From: Lachnospiraceae bacterium
GTDB lineage: Bacteria; Bacillota; Clostridia; Lachnospirales; Lachnospiraceae
DNA length: 64,000 bases
NCBI GenBank assembly: GCA_024403335.1
Contig: JAKSSA010000006.1
Location: 1 to 64,000 of the forward strand
Reading direction: 5' to 3'
The notes under the pieces are model-generated. The model ran no database searches, was not told the DNA's origin, and saw only the letters and a program-made list of their open reading frames with translations. Positions 27,116 through 36,417 of this stretch are shown here, piece after piece (positions within the stretch are counted from its first letter, which is position 1; every line of letters begins with the position of its first letter). Both the position numbers and the translations under genes were made by a program.

Positions 27116-27143
27116 ATTATAGCAAAATAGATTTAAATGTCAA
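27116..27143 (-). promoter_or_regulatory. Sigma-A promoter of the ECF S-component gene
   Basis: Minus-strand -35 TTGACA (27138-27143), 16-nt spacer, -10 TATAAT (27116-27121). Confidence 0.88.
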
Positions 27144-27281
27144 TTAATAATTTATTGTAATATTGTATGCAGATTTTTTTATAAATACACGCATTCACTT
27201 GTTCATTTATTTCACCAACATACCCTGCTTACTTATAATGCGCATTTATTCCATTTTTATCATTCCTTTATCAAAAGGCTG

Positions 27282-28283
27282 TCAGCAAACCGATTCACGT
27301 TCAACAATTTCGCAGCTTAAGCATATTTTTCTTCCAAGGGTTTCACCTTTAAGCATCGCAAATATTCCCTTCATGGCCTCAGAACCCTGTGCTCCGAAAT
27401 TAGTCCTTATGGTAGTTAATGGTGGCTGAACATACTGACTTAACTCAATGTCGTCACAGCCTATTACGCTTACATCCTTAGGGACTCTTAATCCATGCTT
27501 TTTCAAGGCATCCATTGCTCCTATTGCAGAAGAATCATTTGCAGCAAATACAGCCTGAGGCAGAGTATTTGCATCATATTTGCCGTTAAGGGAATTAAGA
27601 TAGCTGTCTACCTCCGCATATGCCGTTTCACGCATCAATCCGCCATACCATACAAAATCCGGCTTAAGTCTCAAACCGTTTTCGCTGCATACATCTTTAA
27701 AGCCTCTGCTTCGTTCGGTGGAGTCAAAATTATCCGTACCTTCAATAAGTGCAAGACGCTTTTTTCCTTTTGAGATCAAATACTCTGCTGCCATTCTTCC
27801 GGTATTATAAGAATCAAAGGAAACGCTCGACTTATACCTTCCTGCAACTTCCTTATTAAGATAAACAACCGGCACATTTGCATCAGCAAGTATTTTTTCA
27901 TCAGTTGCAGAAAGTGTGGGACTGACTATTACCGCACCATCAACTGTTCCCCCAAGTAATCTTGTCATTATTGACTGATTTGAACCACTGATAAAAATAT
28001 CCAGCTCATAACCTTCATTAAAGCATATGCTTGACATAGTAAACATAAGTTCCTGCATATAAGGACCACCCATGAAATCCGCGAACAAGCCTATTGTTTT
28101 TGTTGACTTTGCCTTTAAATTCCTGCCGTTCAGGTTTGGTACATAATTCATTTTTTCAGCTACGGCCAAAATTTTCTGTTTGGTTTCCGGATTCAGAACA
28201 TCAACATCATTCAATGCATTAGATACTGTTGAAATCGATACTCCGGCTTCTCTTGCTATATCCTTAATAGTAACTCGTCCCAT
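27282..28283 (-). CDS. LacI/GalR family regulator, probably of the beta-glucan locus
   Basis: 333 residues. DNA-binding headpiece VTIKDIAREAGVSISTVSNAL with hinge helix region NYVPNLNGRNLKAK, then a periplasmic-binding-protein-like sensor (GLFADFMGG, GTVDGAVIVSP, FAANDSSAIGAMDAL, VSVIGCDDIELS). ATG at 28283 has AGAGG upstream; a GTG three codons earlier is less likely. It is the last gene on the glucan locus and is separated from the GH3 gene by a hairpin. By place it should respond to a glucan-derived sugar and bind the CG-centred palindrome near the operon promoter (45097-45114). Confidence 0.9.
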   Translation of the reverse strand: MGRVTIKDIAREAGVSISTVSNALNDVDVLNPETKQKILAVAEKMNYVPNLNGRNLKAKSTKTIGLFADFMGGPYMQELMFTMSSICFNEGYELDIFISGSNQSIMTRLLGGTVDGAVIVSPTLSATDEKILADANVPVVYLNKEVAGRYKSSVSFDSYNTGRMAAEYLISKGKKRLALIEGTDNFDSTERSRGFKDVCSENGLRLKPDFVWYGGLMRETAYAEVDSYLNSLNGKYDANTLPQAVFAANDSSAIGAMDALKKHGLRVPKDVSVIGCDDIELSQYVQPPLTTIRTNFGAQGSEAMKGIFAMLKGETLGRKICLSCEIVERESVC

Positions 28284-28301
28284 ATTATTCACCCTCTAAA
28301 A

Positions 28302-28345
28302 AAGGACAATCCCAAGTCATTAAATAATAACCGGAAACCGTCCTT
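28302..28345 (-). terminator. Two-stem terminator-like structure before lacI-type gene
   Basis: Minus-strand outer stem AAGGAC/GTCCTT encloses an inner stem GTTATT/AATGAC, followed by TTTT and then the ribosome site of the LacI-family gene. It probably lowers read-through from the glucan operon into the regulator. Confidence 0.55.
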
Positions 28346-28386
28346 AATCATATTTAAAACTCTAAATAATTTTACACCAAATCAAC

Positions 28387-31158
28387 TTAAAAATCCACTC
28401 TTGTTAATCGTAAATATTTCAAATCAATCTTAGGTCTGACATGTTCAACCTTCAATTCATATAAACCTTTATGAAGCTTTGCTTTGACAATATTAAGTTC
28501 AATGGTTTTTCCGTTTGTGCCGTTAACCTGAATATCTCCGGCTCTTTCTCCATTCACAAACAATGTGCTTAAAACCTGGGCCAGCTCCCAGCAATAAGAT
28601 GCTGCACCTACGCTAATTTGGTATATGCCCTCTTCCTTAACTTCAAGATATAATGCTTTTTCAACAATATTCTCATCATTTATTTCTTTTTCAAAGGTTT
28701 CACCCACTCTTACATCAAGTATTGATGCTTCTGCATCCAAAACCTGCCCGGTTGCAAAATCAACTGCTTTAGGTATCTTTATTTCGCGTTCCATTGCAGG
28801 AAGTTTTAATACAAGATTTATGATATTAACGGCACAACGCTGTAACTCTGCTTTTGTAAGCTTACCGTTTTCCAAAGACTCCTCAAGGTTATCGCCCTTT
28901 GCATTAGTAGCTGCAGCGTTATTGTTTACAATCATATAAACATCATTTTGAGAGCGGACCATGCTTCTTAAGTCAATAAAGCTCATTGTTCCGCCTTCTT
29001 CGACATCATTAAGTCTTGACCACCAGTCAGTCATTATCATGCCCTTGAAATTCCATTCATGTCTTGCAATCTTGGTCGTCAAGTCATAACTTGAGGAAGT
29101 GTAGTGTCCGTTAACTTTATTATATGAAGTCATTATGGCATCTGCACCTTCTTCTACTGCCATTTCAAAAGCCTTAAGATAGATTTCACGCAATGCTCTT
29201 TCTGAAACTATGGAATTTTCAGTGTGCCTTGCTCTTTCCTGGCTGTTTGCGCACATATGCTTAATAACAGCGCATACTCCTTTTGATTTTAAAGCTTTAA
29301 CTATTGCAACCGTAATTTTACCCGTAAGATATGGATCTTCTGAATAATATTCAAAGTTTCTTCCGCACAAAGGATGTCTGTGAATATTGATACCGGGTCC
29401 TAACAGACAATCCACATGTTTCATTACCATTTCTTCTGCAATAACTTCGTATACCTTACCGATAAGTTCAGGGTTAAAGGTTGCTGCCAATGCAGTTCCA
29501 ACAGGAATTTGAGTACAATAATATATTTTAGCAAGATTAACACCATTAGGTCCGTCACAGCAACATACTGCAGGAATTCCAAGTGCCATCAAATCATCTG
29601 ATACACCGCCGAATACAGAGGCATTTCCCTGAGTAGCTTTGCTGCTTGACATACCCTCACCTCTTACTAAAACGGCAAGCTGTTTTGTAGTTAATCCGGC
29701 AACAAACTCTTCTACGCTTGCTCTGCCTTCTTTTACATCAGAAAGTTTAATGACCTTATCAGAAACCTTTACAATTTCCTCAGGGAGTTCACGAGCTATT
29801 CTTTCCTTTAAGCTTACTGTTCTTAACGGAGCATCTTCATAAGAAAGCACATATTCTCCGTTTTCGTAATTTGCCTTTATTCTGTTTTCGTGTTCTTCCA
29901 AGGCCATAGCCTCTTCACACTGTTTTACAACCACAGTATCAGAAAGAACATATATATCATTTTCGATTTTCTTTGCACTTCTTACATCATCACCTGCAAA
30001 AAAAACATAATTGCCTTTTTCAAGCACATATGCAGATTTATTATCGGTTTTTCCTGCGTCGTCATAGGCTGCAAATTTATTTAAATCAATAATAACCTCA
30101 AGTTTTTCTTCATCGCCCTTTTTAAGTTCTTTGGTCTTTGCAAAACCACAAAGCTCACGAGATGGTCTTCCTACGACACCGCAGGGAGCATTTAAATATA
30201 CCTGAAGAACATATGCTCCGCTGTAATTTCCAACATTTTTAACATTAGCAGATACTTTAAAACATCTCTCTTTTTCAGAAATTTTTAAAGCTGAAAGTTC
30301 ACTTACTTCAAATTGGGTATAACTTAAGCCATAACCGAAAGGATACATAACCTTGTCTTTGGCAAAGGTTTCAAAATATCTGTAGCCGACAAATATATCT
30401 TCTTCAAACTTATTCGCAATATAATCACCATGATTATTATCAGATGGGTAATCGGAAATATTATAGGCAATGGTATCCGTTAAATGTCCTGAGGGAGTAT
30501 TTTTACCTAAAAGTAAAGCTGCAAGTGCATTTCCACCCTCAGAAGCACACTGGCTGCAATAAAGAACAGCGTCTATATGATTATGTGCAATTGCTTCGTT
30601 TATCCATTTTAAGTCAATTATGTTAGAAGTATTTAATACAACAATTACATGCTCAAAGTTTCTGCAGACCATGTCCACCATAACTTTCTCGTCATAAGTC
30701 AGCCTGTAGCTTCCGGGTTCATCAAGATTATCCTTGTCCTCTCCGGCTGTTCTTCCAATAAAGATCAATGCTTTATCAGAAGCTTCTGCACTTTTCTTTA
30801 CAAATTCCTCTTCAAGCTTCATTTCCTCCTGATGCCAGGGTTCAGAAGCCCATTCACCATTACCTTTATTAAACGGATGAGTCTTTATCCATTCTTCATA
30901 AACTGCTTTAACTTCTTTATCATAGTTTTCATAGCCATATTTCTTAAAGCCGTCATAAACATTCGTCTCATATTCTGCATTAACATTACCGCCTGAACCG
31001 GTTCCCGATCGGTAATAATTTATCGAAATACGACCAAAAAGGGCGATTTTCTCGTCCTTTCCGATAGGCAGCGCATTATTATCATTTTTTAGTAAAACTG
31101 CAGCTTCTGCCGCTGCCTGAAACACAAGGGGAATTGCTTTCTTTAATGCTTCTTTCAT
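28387..31158 (-). CDS. Beta-glucosidase-like GH3, domain-permuted, with C-terminal extension
   Basis: 923 residues, no signal peptide. As in the GH3 at 3581-5968 the alpha/beta domain comes first (AAEAAVLLKNDNNALPIG, about 15-270), a fibronectin-III-like domain follows (about 290-400), and the barrel comes later (about 465-760: CCCDGPNGVNLA, CGRNFEYYSEDPYLTGK, KHMCANSQERARH), with predicted nucleophile Asp in MIMTDWW. A final 140 residues form a beta-sandwich resembling a carbohydrate-binding module (YLEVKEEGIYQISVGAAS, TLFVNGERAGDIQ). Final enzyme of the glucan operon, probably cleaving short beta-1,3-glucosides to glucose. Confidence 0.9.
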   Translation of the reverse strand: MKEALKKAIPLVFQAAAEAAVLLKNDNNALPIGKDEKIALFGRISINYYRSGTGSGGNVNAEYETNVYDGFKKYGYENYDKEVKAVYEEWIKTHPFNKGNGEWASEPWHQEEMKLEEEFVKKSAEASDKALIFIGRTAGEDKDNLDEPGSYRLTYDEKVMVDMVCRNFEHVIVVLNTSNIIDLKWINEAIAHNHIDAVLYCSQCASEGGNALAALLLGKNTPSGHLTDTIAYNISDYPSDNNHGDYIANKFEEDIFVGYRYFETFAKDKVMYPFGYGLSYTQFEVSELSALKISEKERCFKVSANVKNVGNYSGAYVLQVYLNAPCGVVGRPSRELCGFAKTKELKKGDEEKLEVIIDLNKFAAYDDAGKTDNKSAYVLEKGNYVFFAGDDVRSAKKIENDIYVLSDTVVVKQCEEAMALEEHENRIKANYENGEYVLSYEDAPLRTVSLKERIARELPEEIVKVSDKVIKLSDVKEGRASVEEFVAGLTTKQLAVLVRGEGMSSSKATQGNASVFGGVSDDLMALGIPAVCCCDGPNGVNLAKIYYCTQIPVGTALAATFNPELIGKVYEVIAEEMVMKHVDCLLGPGINIHRHPLCGRNFEYYSEDPYLTGKITVAIVKALKSKGVCAVIKHMCANSQERARHTENSIVSERALREIYLKAFEMAVEEGADAIMTSYNKVNGHYTSSSYDLTTKIARHEWNFKGMIMTDWWSRLNDVEEGGTMSFIDLRSMVRSQNDVYMIVNNNAAATNAKGDNLEESLENGKLTKAELQRCAVNIINLVLKLPAMEREIKIPKAVDFATGQVLDAEASILDVRVGETFEKEINDENIVEKALYLEVKEEGIYQISVGAASYCWELAQVLSTLFVNGERAGDIQVNGTNGKTIELNIVKAKLHKGLYELKVEHVRPKIDLKYLRLTRVDF

Positions 31159-31189
31159 AACATAATCCTTTTTCTTTATTCTATAACTG

Positions 31190-31972
31190 CTATTTTGTTA
31201 TTTTCTGCCAGGCTCTCACATAATTTACCGTCATGGAGCTTGGAAGTTCTTCATCTGTTACAGGTCCTCCGAAACCGCCACCTACAGCCACATTCAGAAT
31301 CATAAAATATTCTTTGTCAAAAGGCCACGATTCATTTGAAGTATCCTCATCATCTGATTTGTTATATCTGCAAACGCTTTTACCATCAAGAAAATATTCA
31401 ATGTACTCTTCTGTCCAAAGCATGCCGTATTTGTGAAAGTTCTCACATACCCCGTCACAATGGAAAGTACGGGTATACTGAACGGTATTCGGATTTGCAT
31501 GATTGTGATTTTGGGCATGAAGGCTATAAAACAAGTCGTCTTTGTGTCTGTGAACATGTTCAACCAAATCAATCTCTCCGCAAAGAGGCCACCTTTCTCC
31601 CTGCCTGATAGATTCAGGAAGAAACCAAATAGCAGGCCAGGTACCTGTTGCTTTGGGAAGACAAGCCTCTGCTTCGAAGTATCCGTACTTAAAGCTTCTG
31701 TGTCCAAAAGTGTTTATTCTTGCCGAAGTATACTGTCTTTCATTGTATTCTTCAGCACGCGCTGTAATAATCAAAGCACCATTTTCAACTTTGACATTTT
31801 CCAATCTGTCAGTATAAGCCTGAGCTTCATTATTTGCCCATCTGTTTCCGACTTCCATAGTCCACAAATTTCTATCAGGACTTCCTTCATAATCGAAATT
31901 ATCTTCAAAAACAAGCTTATATCCATCAAACAGACTTTCATTTTCCGGTGTGCAACAAATCCTTTTATCCAT
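31190..31972 (-). CDS. Cytosolic GH16 beta-1,3(4)-glucanase
   Basis: 260 residues, a single GH16 jelly-roll with no signal peptide. The catalytic strand reads GEIDLVEHVH (nucleophile Glu, Asp, acid/base Glu in the ExDxxE pattern). FEDNFDYEG, YFEAEACLPKATGTWPAIW and YIEYFLDGKSV are typical laminarinase phrases. AGGAG precedes the ATG. Lack of export, next to a secreted GH16 in the same operon, suggests it shortens longer glucan oligomers after import. Confidence 0.93.
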   Translation of the reverse strand: MDKRICCTPENESLFDGYKLVFEDNFDYEGSPDRNLWTMEVGNRWANNEAQAYTDRLENVKVENGALIITARAEEYNERQYTSARINTFGHRSFKYGYFEAEACLPKATGTWPAIWFLPESIRQGERWPLCGEIDLVEHVHRHKDDLFYSLHAQNHNHANPNTVQYTRTFHCDGVCENFHKYGMLWTEEYIEYFLDGKSVCRYNKSDDEDTSNESWPFDKEYFMILNVAVGGGFGGPVTDEELPSSMTVNYVRAWQKITK

Positions 31973-32026
31973 AAATGCTTCTCCTGCTATTTTTTAATCA
32001 TTATAAATCAGGCGAAAAACAAAAAA

Positions 32027-35000
32027 CTACTCAATTACAGCCTTTATTTCCTTAATTTTTCCGTTTCTTACAAGCAAAGCAAATTCTTCCGGTAAAACCT
32101 CTCCGTCAATTGTGCGATTTACTCCACCGCTTAAATGAATACTTCTGACCTTTACTCCGGTATCATATGTGTTCTTTCCGGATTTATTTACATAAACCAC
32201 CTTTGTTTTGCCGCACATGGTAAAGCCGGCTTCATTATTTTCATCGAACATTTCTTTTGATAAAACCGGTGCGAACTTAAGTGCAAGCTTTCCGTTTTCG
32301 TCAACAAAGAAACCACCGTTGCCTTCAAACATTCCAATCCACATTGACAAAGCTTCAACCGTTGAGCCTGAAAGTCTTGCAACAAATCCCTGTCCATGTA
32401 CTGTCGGATCAGGATTTGCACTTGATGCTATAAATGAAGAGTTTTCAAGGATACTTCTCTTATAAACCGAAGGATCCTGGAAGGGAATCATACCGTCTTT
32501 TATTGAAGTAAAGAATTCATCATAAAGACCGGATTTGAAAAGACCAAGAAAATACTTATATTCCATGTGAAGGAAAATGCTTTCTCTTTCAAGCCAGCCG
32601 GGTGTGAATGCTCTCACACGACCATTCTCAATTGACATCTTTTCAATAGATTCGGAAGTTTTGTACATTTTGAGCTTCTTATCATATAAATCAGACTTTT
32701 TGATTTCTTCAAACAGTTTTCTGTTCTCATCAATTCTGTCTTTTTTACCGCAGGAAAGGAATCTTGCAGGTCCTTCAAGAAAATAAGGAAGTTCATTTCT
32801 TCTGAATTCCAAAACCTTAACTGAGGGCAGCCCATAAGGTGATATTACATCATTGCCCAAATCATCCGTCATCTTAATAAACTTAACCGCTTCGTAAGTA
32901 AAATAAGTAGGAAGTATGCCCTTACCGATTTCAAGCGCACGATTTACTGAATTTTCAAGGATATTTTCACAAAGTGTAAAGAAATTGCTTAATTCCTCAT
33001 AAGATACCAAAACCTGCTCACCGGTCAGATTATACATTACAACAGTTCTGTATTTTTCTCTGATTTTGCAAAGTTCTTCCCATAAAGCCATACCCTGTTT
33101 TGAAGCCTCGAGATTAAGCTTAATTGCCTGATAAAGAGAAACTATTTCCTGAGGTAAAGTGGCTTTACCCTTTCTTCCTTCCAAAGCTTTTCTTATAAAT
33201 GATACGGTTCTTAAAAGTTCAACCGTTTCAGGCATGCTGCTTCCGAACAATCCGGGAAGTCCGTTCATGGCATCATTCCAGCCGGGCTTGCCACCCTCCA
33301 TCTCGATACCAAGCTGTTCATTGTCAAGCAAGGTAAATTTATTTAATGCCAGGGTAACAAGCTTTCCAAACAAATTGGTTTCAGCATAGGATCCGTCACT
33401 GTTTTTAAGCCAGTTGGTTTTTCCGCCATCAAAACTTTCATCATGTCCCGTTTTCTTATCAACATGGGCAACAGAACCGTACTGTCTGATTTTTCCCTTG
33501 TTATATACATAAGTTTCTGCTCTGTCCCTTACTTTTACAGGGCTGTTATAGAAACGGTATTTATTGTTTCCAAATACAAGTTCTTCAAATTTTTCAGGAT
33601 AAATTCTAAGATAATCTTCAATTAAATCAAGATTATAGTCCCAATGATCACTCCAGTATCCCTCACCGAAGCCTGCCTCAAGCTGTTCTTCGGACATTGC
33701 AATCAGTTTTTCAACAAGTTCTGATTCACTTCCTCTTACCTTTATATCATTCTTTGATATAACATTTGTTACCTGACCGGGTGTATAGGAACCGCAAAGT
33801 AATTTAGCAAGGTCTCCTGTATCATTGGTATTTAAAGCTATAAGTTTTGAAGCCTCATTTCTTAAGCTTTCTTTAATCAGGAAAGTGGAAGGTCTGATTT
33901 CCAGAGGATTGTAACCGTCTGCCTGAATCATTGAATAGAACTGGTAAACATTAAAATCTCCTATTTCAGGATTGAAGAACACATCGTGCCTTCTGTTCTG
34001 ACAAACATCTCTGTAATTTCCGTTACCCTGTGAATAGAATTCACCGGCAGTTGAGAAGAAGTTATAATCTCTTTCAGGATCACCATGTTTTCTTGAGAAA
34101 AGATGTACTACCGCATTTCCGCCATTTGACTTAAATACAAAGGGATAACCGCCACGAAGGAAATTGTCAAGGTAGCACTGCTCAATATATTTATCATACA
34201 ATGAATTACCTGTGTGAGTCTTAACATCAGCAGTTAATTTATCACACAATTCTCTGGCTTCCGTTATTTTTCTGTCCGTATAATTTTTAACTGAGAATTC
34301 AATACTTTTCTTATTAAGTAACTCAACAGAAGCTGCGAAGCCTGCAAATGCACTGAATTCAGCAACCTCTCCGGGTGTTAAATCTGCATTTAAAGTTGCG
34401 AAGGCACATGGAACTTTGTTTGCATGACATTCTTTTTCACATAAAACTTCAGAATATTCCTTTTCGATAAAATTAGCAGGAACAGTCATTGAATTTTCTT
34501 CGCCAAAAACCACCTTCTTATCACAAATGATATGCATTTTTTCACCATCTTTAATGGCAAAGTAGAAATATCCGCCCTCAATTTCAGATACTTCACTTGA
34601 ATCATCGCTTGAAGATCGCATTACAAAAAGAGGTGCTTCATTTTCCTTATTTTTTACATCTGCCCAGCTTTTGAAAAGATTGGACATTTCTTTATACTGG
34701 CCGTTCTGAATGCCATAAGGAATAATCTGTGCCATACCGTCAAGCATTTCCACTTTAAGCATTTTGTCAGATATATTCTTAACTGACACATTTCTTAACA
34801 GCGCTCCTATGTTTTCTTTAGGAAGTATGATATAAGAAACAGTAATTCTTAAACCATGATTTTCTTCAATAATAGTAAGAACATTTTTTTCAATTTCCAT
34901 TCTTCTTACTGCCTTGCGTGAATATGTACAAAAAGGTTCAAAGAATTCACCATTTACCTTAACAAAAGATCTGAAACCTTTTATAGGAGTATTTTCAAAA

Positions 35001-35203
35001 GCAGTATTCGCCGAATTGAATTCCATAATGGCATCACCTTTATGGTTAATACCAAAACTGTTAATACCCTGGCCTCGATTACAATAGAAAGCCCAGATAG
35101 GAATTCCGTTTACACCTGCAATTCCCGGCAAAAAGCTCGAAAAAGGTGAAACATTTGTGTAATCTTCAATGATAAATTTGTCTCCTGAAAGTTTGTAGTT
35201 CAT
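32027..35203 (-). CDS. Beta-1,3-glucan/oligoglucan phosphorylase (GH149/GH161 type)
   Basis: 1058 residues, cytosolic. The N-terminal part (IEDYTNVSPFSSFLPGIAG, IPIWAFYCNRGQGINSFG, about 10-330) is the beta-sandwich of GH94-like phosphorylases. The helical (alpha/alpha)6 part carries KPGWNDAMNGLPGLFGSS, in which the Asp of WND is the expected general acid. The length is well above cellobiose phosphorylase (about 800) and matches the GH149 and GH161 families, which phosphorolyse beta-1,3-glucans to glucose-1-phosphate. Setting among GH16 genes supports that. Start: ATG 35203 has AGGTGG 7 nt upstream; ATG 35209 is too close to it. Which of the two families it belongs to needs a profile search. 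Confidence 0.82.
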   Translation of the reverse strand: MNYKLSGDKFIIEDYTNVSPFSSFLPGIAGVNGIPIWAFYCNRGQGINSFGINHKGDAIMEFNSANTAFENTPIKGFRSFVKVNGEFFEPFCTYSRKAVRRMEIEKNVLTIIEENHGLRITVSYIILPKENIGALLRNVSVKNISDKMLKVEMLDGMAQIIPYGIQNGQYKEMSNLFKSWADVKNKENEAPLFVMRSSSDDSSEVSEIEGGYFYFAIKDGEKMHIICDKKVVFGEENSMTVPANFIEKEYSEVLCEKECHANKVPCAFATLNADLTPGEVAEFSAFAGFAASVELLNKKSIEFSVKNYTDRKITEARELCDKLTADVKTHTGNSLYDKYIEQCYLDNFLRGGYPFVFKSNGGNAVVHLFSRKHGDPERDYNFFSTAGEFYSQGNGNYRDVCQNRRHDVFFNPEIGDFNVYQFYSMIQADGYNPLEIRPSTFLIKESLRNEASKLIALNTNDTGDLAKLLCGSYTPGQVTNVISKNDIKVRGSESELVEKLIAMSEEQLEAGFGEGYWSDHWDYNLDLIEDYLRIYPEKFEELVFGNNKYRFYNSPVKVRDRAETYVYNKGKIRQYGSVAHVDKKTGHDESFDGGKTNWLKNSDGSYAETNLFGKLVTLALNKFTLLDNEQLGIEMEGGKPGWNDAMNGLPGLFGSSMPETVELLRTVSFIRKALEGRKGKATLPQEIVSLYQAIKLNLEASKQGMALWEELCKIREKYRTVVMYNLTGEQVLVSYEELSNFFTLCENILENSVNRALEIGKGILPTYFTYEAVKFIKMTDDLGNDVISPYGLPSVKVLEFRRNELPYFLEGPARFLSCGKKDRIDENRKLFEEIKKSDLYDKKLKMYKTSESIEKMSIENGRVRAFTPGWLERESIFLHMEYKYFLGLFKSGLYDEFFTSIKDGMIPFQDPSVYKRSILENSSFIASSANPDPTVHGQGFVARLSGSTVEALSMWIGMFEGNGGFFVDENGKLALKFAPVLSKEMFDENNEAGFTMCGKTKVVYVNKSGKNTYDTGVKVRSIHLSGGVNRTIDGEVLPEEFALLVRNGKIKEIKAVIE

Positions 35204-35250
35204 ATTCATACCACCTAAAATTTATTACTGTTGCTTATTTTAAGCTGTTC

Positions 35251-35350
35251 TTCCTTGCTATACCTTGCTATACCTTGCTATACCTTGCTATACCTTACTT
35301 TGCCCTGCCATACCCCAATATGCCTTACTTTACCTTACTTTACCTTACTT
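35251..35350. repeat. 10-bp tandem repeat, ten units
   Basis: Exactly ten 10-bp units of the form TACCTTGCTA, drifting to TACCTTACTT on the right (one unit each of TGCCCTGCCA and TACCCCAATA). It fills the gap between the secreted GH16 gene and the phosphorylase gene. A 10-bp period places every copy on about the same face of the helix. On the transcript each unit brings an AAGG. Confidence 0.93.
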
Positions 35351-35372
35351 CATGGGTACAGCTTTAAAGCTT

Positions 35373-36413
35373 TTATTTCTGTCCGGTTATTGCATTTATT
35401 TCAGGGCTTTGATATACCCTTACATATTCAATTTGGAATTCCTGAGGAAGAATGCTTTCATCTACGCCTCTTGCACCACCCCAGTCGCCACCCCATGCCA
35501 AATTGATAAGCAAGTGATGTCTCTTATCGAAAGGCCACTCGTCCTTAGTAGGTTCCGTTTTATACTTTGTGGGAACAAACTCGAAAAGTTTGTTACCATC
35601 AACATATGTGATAATCTTGTCAGGAAGCCACTCAAGACAATATACATGGAATTCTTCACTGGCACCTTCTAACTTAATTTCTTTTGTCTTTTGGGTTCCA
35701 ATCTTATGATTGTAGCTTTTCGTATGAACACTTGAGGACACATAGTCCTGATGATATCCTACATGCTCCATGATATCGATTTCCCCTGAGTCAGGCCAGG
35801 AACCGTATCTGTAATCTGTGGGAAGCATCCATATGGCAGGCCAGGTTCCTTTTCCTGAAGGAAGTTTTGCGCATATTTCAAATTTTCCGTAAACCCAGTC
35901 ACCTTTTTGTCTTGTAGCAACTCTTGACGAGGTTACTGTTCCGTCCTCTTCTTTACGAAGATGAATTGTAAGCATTCCGTCACCAACAACCGCATTGGTT
36001 TTGGTATATTTTTCAAGTTCATTATTTCCCCAACCGCTTTGGCCAAGGTCATAACCCCATTTTGAAGTATCTAATTCTCCCTCATAATCAAATTCATCTG
36101 ACCACACAAGTTCATATGTCAAAGAATCATAATCATATTCATAGCCTTTAGCCTTTATCTGCTCTGCCGGTATCTTATTGACGGTCGAAGGATCCACATA
36201 AGCATCAGATACCGATTGTCCGACTCTGAAGCCAGAATCATCAATCATGGGATTTTGTGTGAAATTTGAAGAAGTCTCAGGCAACATTGAAGTTTCATTG
36301 TTTGCATTTCCTTCCAAAACTTCATTTTCTTTACATCCCGTAAATCCGACCGATAATAAAACCAGCAGTGCGACAAAAGCTATTCTTATTTTATTTAGGG
36401 AAGAGATTATCAT
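35373..36413 (-). CDS. Secreted GH16 beta-1,3-glucanase lipoprotein
   Basis: 346 residues. ATG 36413 selected because AGGAGAA precedes it and it gives a lipoprotein signal (AFVALLVLLSVGFTGC); the long open frame upstream overlaps the permease gene. A linker (about 28-100) is followed by a GH16 domain: LVWSDEFDYEGELDTSKW, FEICAKLPSGKGTWPAIWML, the catalytic GEIDIMEHVG, then LINLAWGGDWGG. Predicted to sit on the outer face of the membrane and cut beta-1,3-glucan into oligomers for the ABC system encoded just before it. Confidence 0.93.
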   Translation of the reverse strand: MIISSLNKIRIAFVALLVLLSVGFTGCKENEVLEGNANNETSMLPETSSNFTQNPMIDDSGFRVGQSVSDAYVDPSTVNKIPAEQIKAKGYEYDYDSLTYELVWSDEFDYEGELDTSKWGYDLGQSGWGNNELEKYTKTNAVVGDGMLTIHLRKEEDGTVTSSRVATRQKGDWVYGKFEICAKLPSGKGTWPAIWMLPTDYRYGSWPDSGEIDIMEHVGYHQDYVSSSVHTKSYNHKIGTQKTKEIKLEGASEEFHVYCLEWLPDKIITYVDGNKLFEFVPTKYKTEPTKDEWPFDKRHHLLINLAWGGDWGGARGVDESILPQEFQIEYVRVYQSPEINAITGQK

Positions 36414-36417
36414 TTTT

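Noticed and set aside
31433..32095. 220-codon plus-strand frame opposite the cytosolic GH16 gene
   Set aside because: Long only because the opposite strand is a constrained coding gene; no ribosome site, no domain.
35265..35672. 135-codon plus-strand frame across the 10-bp repeat and the GH16 gene
   Set aside because: Its start is repeat sequence (TLLYL-type text) and the rest is antisense to the catalytic part of GH16.
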